Source of the DNA: CAZYTX01 sp964650485
GTDB taxonomy: Bacteria; RBG-13-61-14; DATKZS01
DNA: 30,658 nt
Assembly: GCA_964650485.1 (NCBI GenBank)
Contig: CAZYTX010000045.1
Span: 1 to 30,658, forward strand
Direction: 5' to 3'
The position numbers and the translations under genes are program-made. This document shows, piece by piece, positions 22,342 through 30,498 of this stretch (within the stretch, counting starts at the first letter, position 1; each line of letters starts with the position of its first letter). The notes beneath the pieces are model-generated. The model was given only the letters and a program-made list of their open reading frames with translations. It was not told the DNA's origin and did no database searches.

Positions 22342-23481
22342 TTACTCCTCCTCTTCGAAGACGAACTTATACCGTGCATTGTAAAAGTCGTGCTTTGCTC
22401 GCTCCCACTGGTCCCTGATAATGGATCCCCTCATCGAATGCATTAACCTAAAAATATAACTCAGATTGTGTATGGTATTCAACCGGGCCGAGATAATCTC
22501 TTTTGACACGTACAAATGTCTCAGGTAGGCGCGGGAGAAATTCCGGCAAGTGTAGCAGTCGCAATGCTCTTCCACGGGCCTGGTGTCCCCGGCGTACTTC
22601 GCGTTCTTTATGGTTATCCAACCCTCTTTTGTGTATAGTCTCCCGTTCCTGGCGTTCCTGGTCGGCATGACGCAGTCGAAGATGTCCACGCCCGACTCCA
22701 CCGCCTCCACCAGGTCCTCCGGCCCGCCCACTCCCATGAGGTACCTGGGCTTTTCCTCCGGAAGCCAGCCCACTGTTGAGTCAGTGGTGGAAAGCATCTG
22801 CTCCCTGGACTCGCCCACCGAGAGCCCGCCTATGGCGTAGCCGGGGAACCCGATCTCGACCAGCCTGGTCGCGCATTCCCTTCGAAGCTCCGGGTCAAGC
22901 CCGCCCTGCACGATGGCGAACAATGCCTGGTCATTTTTTTCATGCACCTCCCTGGAGCGCTCGGCCCACTCGACGGTCCTCTCCACTGCATTCTTCAGCG
23001 TATCGCGGTCCGCGGGCAGCTTGGGGCACTCGTCCAGAACCATGGCCACGTCCGAGCCCAGCCTCTCCTGGGCCAGCACGCAAAGCTCGGGCGTGAACAT
23101 GTGCTCGGACCCGTCAATGTGCGACCTGAATATCACACCCTCGTCTGTCACCTGTCTCAGGTCCGCCAGGGAGTAAACCTGGAACCCGCCCGAGTCGGTG
23201 AGGATTGGCCCGTGCCAGTGCATGAACCTGTGCAGCCCGCCCGCCTGGGCCACCGTCTTTATGCCCGGCCGGAGATAAAGGTGATAGGTGTTGGCCAGGA
23301 TGATGCGGGCCCCGCAGGCGAGCAGGTCCTCCCTCACCAGTCCCTTTACAGTGGCCTGGGTGCCTACCGGCATGAAGGCCGGGGTGTCCACCGCACCGTG
23401 TGCGGTCCGGAGCACACCGGCCCGGGCCTTGCCGCTCTCCTTCATCACCTTGAACCCGAATTTATTTTCAAAGCCTGACAT
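22342..23481 (-). CDS. tgt: Queuine (preQ1) tRNA-ribosyltransferase
   Basis: 379 residues. The enzyme exchanges guanine 34 of GUN-anticodon tRNAs for preQ1 in queuosine synthesis. TDSGGFQVYSL at 95-105 provides the base-binding aspartate, GGLSVGE follows, and the nucleophilic aspartate sits in VDIFDCVMPTRNARNG. Zinc ligands are in HCDCYTC plus a downstream histidine. The C-terminal Glu run is encoded by the Shine-Dalgarno of yajC. It is 5 bp after queA. Confidence 0.97.
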   Translation of the reverse strand: MSGFENKFGFKVMKESGKARAGVLRTAHGAVDTPAFMPVGTQATVKGLVREDLLACGARIILANTYHLYLRPGIKTVAQAGGLHRFMHWHGPILTDSGGFQVYSLADLRQVTDEGVIFRSHIDGSEHMFTPELCVLAQERLGSDVAMVLDECPKLPADRDTLKNAVERTVEWAERSREVHEKNDQALFAIVQGGLDPELRRECATRLVEIGFPGYAIGGLSVGESREQMLSTTDSTVGWLPEEKPRYLMGVGGPEDLVEAVESGVDIFDCVMPTRNARNGRLYTKEGWITIKNAKYAGDTRPVEEHCDCYTCRNFSRAYLRHLYVSKEIISARLNTIHNLSYIFRLMHSMRGSIIRDQWERAKHDFYNARYKFVFEEEE

Positions 23482-23486
23482 GTCAG

Positions 23487-24548
23487 CTATAGTATCAGCA
23501 TGGCGTCCCCGTAGCTCAAGAACCTGTAGCCCTCGGCCACGGCCTTGTCATACGCGCGCAACACGAGCTCGCGGCCGGCGAACGCGCACACCAGCATGAT
23601 GAGGGTCGAGCCCGGCATGTGGAAGTTGGTGAGCACGGCGTCTACTGCGCGGAATTTATAGCCGGGGTATATGAAAAGCCCGGTGGTCCCGGCGCCGGGA
23701 CGCACGCGGCCCGACTCGTCCGCGCAGTGCTCCAGGGTGCGCACCACCGTGGTTCCCACCGCCACCACCCTTCCCCTGCGCGCCCTGGCCCGCTCGATCG
23801 CCTCCGCGGTCTCCCCGGGCAGGTGAAAGTGCTCGGGGTGCATTCTGTGGTCCTCGACCTCTTGGGTGCGCACGGGCGCAAAAGTCCCGTAGGATACGTC
23901 TAGTTGCACGGTCTTTATGTCCACCCCTTTTCCCCTGATCTTTTCAAGGAGCCTTTTGGTAAAGTGCAGTCCCGCGGTGGGAGCAGCGGAAGCCTCCCCC
24001 TGCTCGGCGTATATTGTCTGGTATCTCTCCCTGTCCAGGGAGGGGTCCTGGCCCGGCTCACGCCTGATGTAGGGAGGCAAAGGCGGGAGTCCCCTGCTTT
24101 CGAGCAGCGCGTGCACGTCAGCCTCTTGAATCCTCACCTTCCACAAGGGAGCTCCCCGCTCTCCCGGCAGCCTGATGCCTGCTTCACTCTTTCCCAGGAC
24201 CTCGGCCCTGTGGCCGTCGGCAAGCTCGATGACCGAGCCCCTGCGAGGCTTTCCGCCTTTAATGAGACACTCCCACGCGTCCTCGTCCGCCATCCTCGCG
24301 GTCAGGGTGATCTCGACCCTGCCGCCCGTGGGCCTATATCCCGAGAGTCGCAGCGGCCTCACCCTGGTGTTGTTTATTACCAGCAGGTCTCCGGACTCGA
24401 GGAGTTCGGGGAGCTCGAAAAATCTTGCCTCGCTTATCTTGCAGGTCTCCCTCCGGATGACCATGAGCCTGGAGCGGTCGCGGCTGGGCAGAGGTTCCTG
24501 GGCGATCAGCTCTTTTGGCAGGTTGTAGCTGAAGTCCCGGACCTTCAT
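23487..24548 (-). CDS. queA: S-adenosylmethionine:tRNA ribosyltransferase-isomerase
   Basis: 353 residues. The enzyme converts preQ1-tRNA to epoxyqueuosine-tRNA using the ribosyl moiety of AdoMet, the step after Tgt. It starts MKVRDFSYNLP and contains LPPLPPYIRR, SAAPTAGLHFT, VSYGTFAPVR, MHPEHFHL and FHMPGSTLIMLVCAFAG, all family landmarks. The open frame extends upstream to 24632, but that part has no homology and would include the promoter, so ATG 24548 is chosen; its Shine-Dalgarno is poor. It is the first gene of the queA-tgt-yajC-secDF run. Confidence 0.95.
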   Translation of the reverse strand: MKVRDFSYNLPKELIAQEPLPSRDRSRLMVIRRETCKISEARFFELPELLESGDLLVINNTRVRPLRLSGYRPTGGRVEITLTARMADEDAWECLIKGGKPRRGSVIELADGHRAEVLGKSEAGIRLPGERGAPLWKVRIQEADVHALLESRGLPPLPPYIRREPGQDPSLDRERYQTIYAEQGEASAAPTAGLHFTKRLLEKIRGKGVDIKTVQLDVSYGTFAPVRTQEVEDHRMHPEHFHLPGETAEAIERARARRGRVVAVGTTVVRTLEHCADESGRVRPGAGTTGLFIYPGYKFRAVDAVLTNFHMPGSTLIMLVCAFAGRELVLRAYDKAVAEGYRFLSYGDAMLIL

Positions 24549-24617
24549 CAGTCCGGGGCCTTTGCTTTTTTCCGATCTTCCATTCCAACTGCTGGTCCAG
24601 TGTTTTACGATTTTTGT

Positions 24618-24623
24618 ATTATA
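24618..24623 (-). promoter_or_regulatory. Perfect -10 box for the queA-sec operon
   Basis: TATAAT on the minus strand (24623-24618), 70 nt before the queA ATG. No good -35 lies 16-18 bp upstream, so this promoter may need an activator, or the true -10 may be another element in this AT-rich gap. The palindrome at 24636-24650 sits in the spacer/-35 zone. Confidence 0.35.
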
Positions 24624-24635
24624 ACAACACATGGT

Positions 24636-24650
24636 TATTATGCCATAATA
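24636..24650. promoter_or_regulatory. 15-bp palindrome in the queA/folK divergent region
   Basis: TATTATG-C-CATAATA: perfect 7-bp arms around one C, in the same format as the palindromes at 38-52 and 134-148 but with different sequence. It is positioned to control the queA promoter and lies 69 bp before folK. On the folK side, TTGACC at 24671-24676 with TATTGA 17 bp later is a fair promoter. Confidence 0.4.
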
Positions 24651-24718
24651 CTAAGCAATGGGAAGTGGAGTTGACCAAATAAAATCTTTGTATTATTGAG
24701 CGGAGCATCTTCCAAGCC

Positions 24719-25201
24719 ATGAAGGTATACCTGGGACTGGGCGCCAACCTGGGCGAGCCGGAAGATAACATCAGAAATGCCCTTGAGATGATCGCCGACA
24801 GGGGCATGGGCCAGGTGTGCGCGGTCTCTTCTTTTTACCGCACCGAGCCGATGGGTGTAAAGGACCAGCCCTGGTTCATAAACGCCGCGGCTCTGGTGGA
24901 GACTAACATGGAGCCGCTCGATTTTTTTGCCGGGCTGCGTGAGATTGAAGCCGCCCTCGGAAAGACCGCGAACAATGAAAGGAACGGGCCCCGACTCATT
25001 GACCTTGATATACTCTTGTGGGAAGATAAATCAATAAGCCTGGATGACCTCCAAGTGCCCCACCCGAGGATGCATGAGCGCAGGTTCGTGCTCGAGCCCT
25101 TAGCTGAGATAGCCCCTGATGCAGTGCACCCGGGGGAGTCAAAGACCGCAGGAGAACTCTTGAAAGAACTGGAAGACCGCTCCAGTGTTGTTAAGCTATA
25201 A
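24719..25201 (+). CDS. folK: 2-amino-4-hydroxy-6-hydroxymethyldihydropteridine pyrophosphokinase
   Basis: 160 residues, the standard HPPK size. The enzyme transfers pyrophosphate from ATP to 6-hydroxymethyl-dihydropterin in folate synthesis. It begins YLGLGANLGEPEDN, has SSFYRTEPMG at 37-46, the signature RNGPRLIDLDILLW at 88-101 with magnesium-binding D95 and D97, and HPRMHERRFVLEPLAEIAP from 115. The Shine-Dalgarno is distant and weak. The stop codon overlaps the next start by one base (TAATG). Confidence 0.95.
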   Translation: MKVYLGLGANLGEPEDNIRNALEMIADRGMGQVCAVSSFYRTEPMGVKDQPWFINAAALVETNMEPLDFFAGLREIEAALGKTANNERNGPRLIDLDILLWEDKSISLDDLQVPHPRMHERRFVLEPLAEIAPDAVHPGESKTAGELLKELEDRSSVVKL

Positions 25202-25485
25202 TGGAAAGACTGATGCTGCGAATTATTACCATAGTCGCCCTGGTGATGATCGCCTACTTCACCATTAAGAGCAAGTTCTTTCCGCCGGGCCGCCCGGCGC
25301 CAAGAAAGCGGGCTCCCTCTCCGAAGCCGGAGTCGGGGCTCAAGGACGCGGGAGAGATGGCGAGGGACCCGGTGTGCGGCACTTATATCTCTGTTGATAA
25401 CGCACCTTCCCTGGTGCACGAGGGGAGCAGGGTCTTCTTCTGTTCAGAGGAGTGCATGAGAGAGTTCATGGAAGGCCGCACATAG
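25201..25485 (+). CDS. Small membrane protein with YHS/TRASH-like metal-binding motif
   Basis: 94 residues: one N-terminal membrane helix (about 5-24), a Pro/Lys/Arg-rich linker (25-50), and a C-terminal DPVCGTYI...FFCSEECMREFM module (56-90) with C59, C81 and C85. This is the layout I associate with PP0621-type proteins carrying a YHS-like zinc or copper-binding domain. The role is unknown. Start ATG overlaps the folK stop by one base, so the two are coupled, although I know no functional link. A hairpin covers its stop codon. Confidence 0.8.
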   Translation: MERLMLRIITIVALVMIAYFTIKSKFFPPGRPAPRKRAPSPKPESGLKDAGEMARDPVCGTYISVDNAPSLVHEGSRVFFCSEECMREFMEGRT

Positions 25486-25494
25486 CTGTGTGCG
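25477..25494 (+). promoter_or_regulatory. Hairpin enclosing the stop codon of the YHS-like gene
   Basis: CGCACA-TAGCTG-TGTGCG: a 6-bp stem with the TAG stop codon in the loop. It lies in the 49-bp gap before the convergent class A PBP gene and may act on both transcripts. There is no adjacent U-tract, so true intrinsic termination is doubtful. Confidence 0.5.
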
Positions 25495-25534
25495 CCACTC
25501 GATTATCTTTAAAGCCGGTGTTTTTATCCGTCCC

Positions 25535-28402
25535 TCAGTTGTCTTGTCTATTATTCCGTCGCGACACCCTGTCCCCGAGCTTTCGCAAGATGTCATTCTC
25601 ATCCAGCACGCTCTGCGTGTCCGGGGGCGAGTACTTCTCGGGCTCGGTGCCTTTTATGAAACACTCCACGATCACGTCCCGGGGGCCGGTGTACTGAGAG
25701 GCCAGGAGTCCGGTCTTTTTATCAATCCTCACCCATTCGATTCCCTTTGGCACAGGGAAGCCCACCGGAGGGCGATCTTCCACCGCCTGCTTCATGAACC
25801 TGTACCACAAGGGAAGCGCGGCCACTCCCCCGCTCATGCCCTCTCCCAGGGGGTAATAGTACTGGTCGCCCCCGGCCCACACCCCTGTTATCAGCTCGGG
25901 GGTGTAGCCCACGAACCATGCGTCCCTGTAGTTGTTTGTGGTCCCGGTCTTTCCGGCCACCGGCCTGTTAAGTCTCTTTGCCAGGGTGGCGGTGCCCTCT
26001 TTGACCACTGACTTCAAGAGGCTGTTGACTATGAATGCAGTCTGCGCGTCCACGGTCCTGGTCCCGCGGGGCTTGGTTGTTGCGGGCGCCAGCCATTCAC
26101 GGTCAGGAGAGCTTATCTCCTTGAGGTATTCCTTCCAGGTGGGCTGGTCAATGAGCTGGGGAGCGGTGGGCCTTGACAAATATACGTGCCGGGATTTCAT
26201 GGCCCTGGCGCCTTGGCCCTTGCCCGATGTTATGTCCTCCTCGGACATGCCGCCAGGCAGGGAGCCCCGGCCCCCGGAAGACCTGACCTGTTCCACGCTC
26301 TCGTCGTACTCCAGCAGGTTGCCGCGGCGGTCGTACACCCTGGTGATATAAACAGGCTCCACCAGGTAACCGCCGGTGGCGTAGACGTTGTACGCGGTCA
26401 CCAGCTCCGATAGTGTCACCTCTGAGCAGCCCAGGGCCAGGCAGGGCAGCTTGTCAAGGTGGCTGTCAATGCCCAGCTTGCGTGCGAAGCTGATCACGTT
26501 GGGCAGGCACAGGTTCCAGGAGACCTTCACCGCTATGGTGTTGATCGAGTTCGATATGGCGCTCCTTACAGTGTGCGGGCCGGTGAAGGTGTCGCTGTAG
26601 TTCTTGGGCGCGTACCTGTCCCAGAGGGTGACCTCCTCGGGACAGCGCGGGTTCTTGCTGTCCTGGTCGAAGATTATGGGAGAGTCTATGATTATGCTGG
26701 CCGGCGTGTACTTGCCCGAGTTTATGGCCGCGCCGTAAATCACCGGCTTGAAGGCGCTGCCCGGCTGCCTCTTGGCCTGGAGCGGCCTTATGAAGTGGCT
26801 TGCCACACCGCCGCACAGGGCCTTCACGTGCCCGGTGCGCGTTGACATGGAGAAGAGGCCGGCCTGTATCTCCGGCTTCTGCTCCAGGGAGAACTCGTAA
26901 TGAACTCCTCCCTCTCCCGTCTCTTTTGATTCCAGCACCTTTACAAGGATGAGGTCTCCCCGCTCAAGTATGTCCGAGGGCTTTTCAAGCTCAAGGGGCG
27001 GCTCGGCCTCCCGGTCGTAAGGGCAGGCCCAGTCCATGTTCTCATATGCGATCCTGCCGCGGTTGTGCCCGATCCTGGCCCTTACCTCTTTGGCGCGGTC
27101 GTTCACGCTTTCCACTACCGCCTTGTAGAGCTCGCCTTGCTTGAGCGGCACGGGGGCCGGGGCCTCTTTTTCAACCTCGGACCTCGGGGACTCTCCTGCA
27201 CGGCCTTCTTCCAGGACCCGGTCCCACCTTTGCTCGCGCCATTCCTCCCGGTGCTCCTGTTCCTGCTTTTGAAGGAATTGCTCCATGGTGTCCCCGAAAA
27301 GGGGCTCCTCCGAGAGCGGGCCCCGAAAGCCAAGCACCTTGTCCAGTCCGTGCGGCCCCCTGACCCCGTCTTTTATGACATCCGCGGCGACCCGGTCAGC
27401 CTCCAGGTTGACCGTGGTGAACACGCGGAGCCCGTCGCGGTAGACCGCGTCCCGGCCGTAGCGCTCGACCAGCACCCTCCTCACATGCTCGGTGAAGTGG
27501 GGCGCGGCCTTGCCGGCCGGTCCCCCCTCTCTGGTTATCCTTAGCGGCTGCTGGTAGGTTTCGACTGCCCGCTCCTTTTTGATGATGCCTTCATCCACCA
27601 TGGCGCCCAGCACTATTTTTTGCCTGTACTTTGCATGCTTGAAGCTGCTTACCGGGTTGTATACGCTGGGCGCCGGCAATATGCCGGCGAGCATGGCGGC
27701 CTCGGCAAGGTCGAGTTCGCTGGCGCTCTTTCCGAAGTAATACTCCGCCGCGGCCCCCACCCCGAAGTTGCGCCTGCCCAGGTCCACCTGGTTCAGGTAA
27801 AGGTAGAGTATCTCCGGCTTTGTGAGGTAGCGCTCTATTCGCAGGGCCAGTATGGTCTGCCTGAGCTTGTATGAGGCCGTGGTCTCATGCTCCAAAAAGA
27901 AGGTCTTGGCAAGCTGCATGGTGATGGTGCTGGCCCCTTCCTCTATGTCCAGGCTCCGCAGGTTTGCATAGAGTGCACCCAGCACCCTGTACCAGTCCAC
28001 TCCGCTGTGGGAGAGGAATCTCCTGTCCTCCGCGGCTATAAAGGCGAGCTGCACGTACCAGGGTATCCCTTTCTCGCTTTGTATATCGCTTCCCGGCTGC
28101 CATGCGACCCGGCTGCTGAAAGCCATCCTGGTCTCCCGGGGTATCTCCTCCAGGGGCATGATCTTCCTGCGTTCGTCGTAGAACTCGGCGATCAACGCAC
28201 CGTCGTCAGCAAACACCTTGGTGATGATCCAGGGCTGGTAGTTCCGGAGCGAGTACAAAGCCGGCAGGTCGCGCGCCAGGTAGAAGTACGCCCCTATCAG
28301 GGAGCCGGCCACGAGCAGGGCAAGAGTAAAGGCGCTCCACAATAAAACGTTAATAATGCGCACCCAGCCGAGCTTGTTTGCTTTGCCCTTGCCTCTCTTC
28401 AT
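25535..28402 (-). CDS. Class A penicillin-binding protein (bifunctional peptidoglycan synthase, PBP1A-like)
   Basis: 955 residues, longer than most PBP1A. One membrane anchor (about 17-40), then the GT51 glycosyltransferase: AAEDRRF at 123-129 with catalytic E125, EGASTITMQLAK at 155-166, KLRQ at 179-182 and LYLNQVDLG at 201-209. An OB-type insert follows (about 420-515). The transpeptidase has SAFK (549-552, acyl-Ser S549), SIN (619-621) and KTGTT (818-822). Residues 93-115 are an extra loop before the first GT motif, and about 705-782 is an insertion between SxN and KTG. The STITMQ and KLRQ versions of the GT motifs resemble PBP1C rather than PBP1A, but the OB domain and the C-terminus fit PBP1A. 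It acts at the periplasmic face of the inner membrane. The start has no strong Shine-Dalgarno. Confidence 0.95.
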   Translation of the reverse strand: MKRGKGKANKLGWVRIINVLLWSAFTLALLVAGSLIGAYFYLARDLPALYSLRNYQPWIITKVFADDGALIAEFYDERRKIMPLEEIPRETRMAFSSRVAWQPGSDIQSEKGIPWYVQLAFIAAEDRRFLSHSGVDWYRVLGALYANLRSLDIEEGASTITMQLAKTFFLEHETTASYKLRQTILALRIERYLTKPEILYLYLNQVDLGRRNFGVGAAAEYYFGKSASELDLAEAAMLAGILPAPSVYNPVSSFKHAKYRQKIVLGAMVDEGIIKKERAVETYQQPLRITREGGPAGKAAPHFTEHVRRVLVERYGRDAVYRDGLRVFTTVNLEADRVAADVIKDGVRGPHGLDKVLGFRGPLSEEPLFGDTMEQFLQKQEQEHREEWREQRWDRVLEEGRAGESPRSEVEKEAPAPVPLKQGELYKAVVESVNDRAKEVRARIGHNRGRIAYENMDWACPYDREAEPPLELEKPSDILERGDLILVKVLESKETGEGGVHYEFSLEQKPEIQAGLFSMSTRTGHVKALCGGVASHFIRPLQAKRQPGSAFKPVIYGAAINSGKYTPASIIIDSPIIFDQDSKNPRCPEEVTLWDRYAPKNYSDTFTGPHTVRSAISNSINTIAVKVSWNLCLPNVISFARKLGIDSHLDKLPCLALGCSEVTLSELVTAYNVYATGGYLVEPVYITRVYDRRGNLLEYDESVEQVRSSGGRGSLPGGMSEEDITSGKGQGARAMKSRHVYLSRPTAPQLIDQPTWKEYLKEISSPDREWLAPATTKPRGTRTVDAQTAFIVNSLLKSVVKEGTATLAKRLNRPVAGKTGTTNNYRDAWFVGYTPELITGVWAGGDQYYYPLGEGMSGGVAALPLWYRFMKQAVEDRPPVGFPVPKGIEWVRIDKKTGLLASQYTGPRDVIVECFIKGTEPEKYSPPDTQSVLDENDILRKLGDRVSRRNNRQDN

Positions 28403-28410
28403 TTTTATCC

Positions 28411-28439
28411 AGTATAGGTAAAATAACCGCCGGCTTCAA
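28411..28439 (-). promoter_or_regulatory. Predicted promoter for the class A PBP gene
   Basis: On the minus strand, TTGAAG (28439-28434), a 17-bp spacer and TATACT (28416-28411). The predicted start near 28404 is 2 nt from the ATG at 28402, which would make the mRNA essentially leaderless. Confidence 0.45.
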
Positions 28440-28463
28440 TTGTAGCGGGCCAGGGTCTATAAT
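28435..28463 (+). promoter_or_regulatory. Predicted promoter for thiD
   Basis: TATAAT at 28458-28463 is a perfect -10, with TTCAAT (28435-28440) 17 bp upstream as a poor -35. The predicted start coincides with the A of the thiD ATG at 28470. The -35 shares the CAATTG palindrome (28437-28442) with the divergent PBP promoter. Confidence 0.45.
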
Positions 28464-28469
28464 CAGGAC

Positions 28470-29252
28470 ATGACCCCTCGCGTCCTGACCATCGCGGCCT
28501 CGGACCCCGGAGGAGGCGCCGGCATCGAGGCCGACCTCAAGGTGTTCGCGGCACACCGCGTTTCCGGGCTCACGGCCATAACAGCGCTCACCGTGCAGGA
28601 CAGCCGAAGCCTCATTTCAGTGCATCCGGTGGAAACGGACGTCTTCAGGCGGGTCCTCCACGCACTGGCCCATGACCTGCCCGTATCCGCCGTAAAGATC
28701 GGGGCCCTGGCGAGCGAAGAACATGCACAAGAGGTAAAGATTTTTTTAGCCGGGCTCTCGCCTCTCCCCAGGGTGGTGCTGGACCCCGTGATCAAGGCCA
28801 GCTCGGGACCGAGGCTTTTGCAGGCGGATGATATAGGGCCGGTGCTGGAGCCGCTGCTTCCTTTTATCGAGCTTGTCACCCCCAACCTTGACGAGGCTGC
28901 CTGGCTGACGAAAAGAGCGGTGAAAGACATCGAGGGAATGCGGGATGCAGCCGAATCCCTGTGCTCGATGGGGGCCCGGGCCGCGCTCATAAAGGGCGGG
29001 CACCTTGAAACGGAGCCCCGCGAGGTGCTATGCCATGAAGACGGGATGAAAGAGTGGAGCGGCCCCCGCATGCCCCGGGAGTTCCACGGGACCGGGTGCG
29101 TGCTCTCCGCGGCCATCGCCTCCAACCTGGGCCTTGGACTGTCCCTGGTCGAGTCGGTGGACAGTGCCAGGGAATACCTCTACCGGTGCATGGCCGGGGC
29201 GGTCCCGGGAAAAGGCGATTCCATGATCCTGGACTTCCCTCCTTCAGAATGA
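28470..29252 (+). CDS. thiD: Hydroxymethylpyrimidine/phosphomethylpyrimidine kinase
   Basis: 260 residues. The enzyme phosphorylates HMP and HMP-P to HMP-PP for thiamine synthesis and belongs to the ribokinase-like fold. VLTIAASDPGGGAGIEADLK (5-24) is the substrate-binding N-terminus, VLDPVI at 103-108, TPNLDEA at 137-143, KGGH at 175-178, and HGTGC at 206-210 forms the anion hole with C210. It has no ThiE or other thiamine gene nearby and no visible TPP riboswitch: only 67 bp separate it from the PBP gene. The N-terminus matches relatives at ATG 28470, and no Shine-Dalgarno is at workable distance, so it may be leaderless. Confidence 0.95.
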   Translation: MTPRVLTIAASDPGGGAGIEADLKVFAAHRVSGLTAITALTVQDSRSLISVHPVETDVFRRVLHALAHDLPVSAVKIGALASEEHAQEVKIFLAGLSPLPRVVLDPVIKASSGPRLLQADDIGPVLEPLLPFIELVTPNLDEAAWLTKRAVKDIEGMRDAAESLCSMGARAALIKGGHLETEPREVLCHEDGMKEWSGPRMPREFHGTGCVLSAAIASNLGLGLSLVESVDSAREYLYRCMAGAVPGKGDSMILDFPPSE

Positions 29253-29321
29253 CGATCAAAGATCTTTTGCCGCCCCTCTCCGTGTGCAACCCTCTTCATA
29301 ACCGTTCTCTTTCTCCCGCAG

Positions 29322-30110
29322 TTAACCGAAAACTTTCAATATCAACGGGTTATCAAAAATCTTTTTCGCTATATAAACACCGTAGCTGTAGTAGTCGCGG
29401 TATTTTTCATGAAGGGCTATTTCGTGTTTTTCCGCTTCGACGATGGCCTTTGCTTGGTCGCTCTGGCCATGTAGCTCGAGGAACGCATCAAAGCGGCTCT
29501 GCATGGACCGATAGTAATTTTCGATCCAGCAATACGTCGGCAGGTAAAAGTATGCCTCGGGGCAGTAGCCATGCTGCTCGAGGATTCCGATCTTTGCCGA
29601 GGCGACATTGACTTCGGGATACTCTTCGTCCCAGTGGGACTGAAGCTCAGACGGCCTTGAGGCGGAAAGCCACGTAATTTCCGAAACGATGAGTTTTCCT
29701 CCAGGCTTCAGAAATCGGCTCCAAGCCACCACACCGGCTTCAAAGCCCATGTTATAGATAGCTCCCTCAGACCAGATTACGTCGAACTCCTCATCAGAAA
29801 AAGGCAGTGTGTCCATGGAGCAGCTCAACGTGGTGATCTTCTCCGCGACCCCGTGTTCCTTCGCTCTGGTTTTAAGCTCGTCGAGAAACTCCGGCAGGAA
29901 GTCCAGGGCGGTGATTTCGGCATCCAGCTCCTTGGCGAGGAGAATGGTCGAAGCGCCCGTGCCGCAGCCAATATCCGCAATCTTCAAGTGGCGCGCCCGG
30001 TCGAGTCCGGCCAACCGCATCGCCTGTCTTGTTTCAGCTTCCCCGCCTGGCTCTTGCCGTGTCGCATGCCGGTGGAGGTCTATGAGTAGCTGCAATTGTA
30101 ATCTGTCCAG
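29322..30110 (-). CDS. Class I SAM-dependent methyltransferase, probable CTG start
   Basis: About 262 residues. The AdoMet-binding motif I is IADIGCGTG, followed by ITALDFLPEFLDEL (motif II), TLPFSDEEFDVIWSEGAIYN (motif III region) and FLKPGGKLIVSE (post-motif), the UbiE-like Rossmann layout. The C-terminal third, with WIENYYRSMQSRFDAFL, is helical and probably forms the substrate cap. The substrate is unknown. The longest conventional start is TTG 30095, without a Shine-Dalgarno at useful distance. Five codons upstream, in frame, CTG at 30110 lies 6 nt after AAGGAG and adds MDRLQ before LQLLIDLH, so I choose it. It lies 10 bp downstream of the DUF523 gene. Confidence 0.85.
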   Translation of the reverse strand: MDRLQLQLLIDLHRHATRQEPGGEAETRQAMRLAGLDRARHLKIADIGCGTGASTILLAKELDAEITALDFLPEFLDELKTRAKEHGVAEKITTLSCSMDTLPFSDEEFDVIWSEGAIYNMGFEAGVVAWSRFLKPGGKLIVSEITWLSASRPSELQSHWDEEYPEVNVASAKIGILEQHGYCPEAYFYLPTYCWIENYYRSMQSRFDAFLELHGQSDQAKAIVEAEKHEIALHEKYRDYYSYGVYIAKKIFDNPLILKVFG

Positions 30111-30120
30111 ACTTTGCTCC

Positions 30121-30498
30121 TTATTCTGTTTCCCGGATCAACCCTTCAACCAGCTCCAAGGTGTACCTTGCGCCGTTGACATGGTGCTCGGTGGTGTCTT
30201 CTCCGGTTTCCGGGGCTATGATCCTGAGACCCTCGTCGAGGACCTGGGCGCCGGTGCCGTTCAGGTACTCCCCGGTACGAGGCGTGGGCATACCGCCAAG
30301 CTGCTCCGGGCAGACCGGGACCAGGACGTACTTCTTTTTTAACTTCTCAATCAGTTTTTCGCTCTTCTTGGCTCTCTGGCCGTGCCATCTACAGGGAATA
30401 CCGAGAAAGCAGGCGCTGATCAGGACCGGCTCTTTATAGGCTCGTAAGTCGTAATCCGGGAAAAGGGAATTTCTATTTTCTTGATCGTGTTCATCCAT
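30121..30498 (-). CDS. DUF523 family protein
   Basis: 125 residues. Conserved pieces are VLISACFLGIPCRWHG (25-40, with C30 and C36) and VPVCPEQLGGMPTPR (60-74, with C63); the cysteines suggest a metal or cluster site. This is the stand-alone DUF523 domain, of unknown function. ATG 30498 is preferred; TTG 30504 is an alternative and neither has a good Shine-Dalgarno. Its stop codon forms part of the ribosome-binding site of the methyltransferase, so the two are coupled. Confidence 0.88.
   Translation of the reverse strand: MDEHDQENRNSLFPDYDLRAYKEPVLISACFLGIPCRWHGQRAKKSEKLIEKLKKKYVLVPVCPEQLGGMPTPRTGEYLNGTGAQVLDEGLRIIAPETGEDTTEHHVNGARYTLELVEGLIRETE

Noticed and set aside
25977..28100. Idea that the PBP glycosyltransferase is inactive because the motif III glutamate is Gln182
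   Set aside because: The first catalytic glutamate E125 is intact, and PBP1C enzymes, as I recall, share KxRQ, so a variant motif is more likely than loss of function.
28463..29125. A 220-codon minus-strand open frame over thiD
   Set aside because: ThiD has full family motifs on the plus strand; the antisense product has none.
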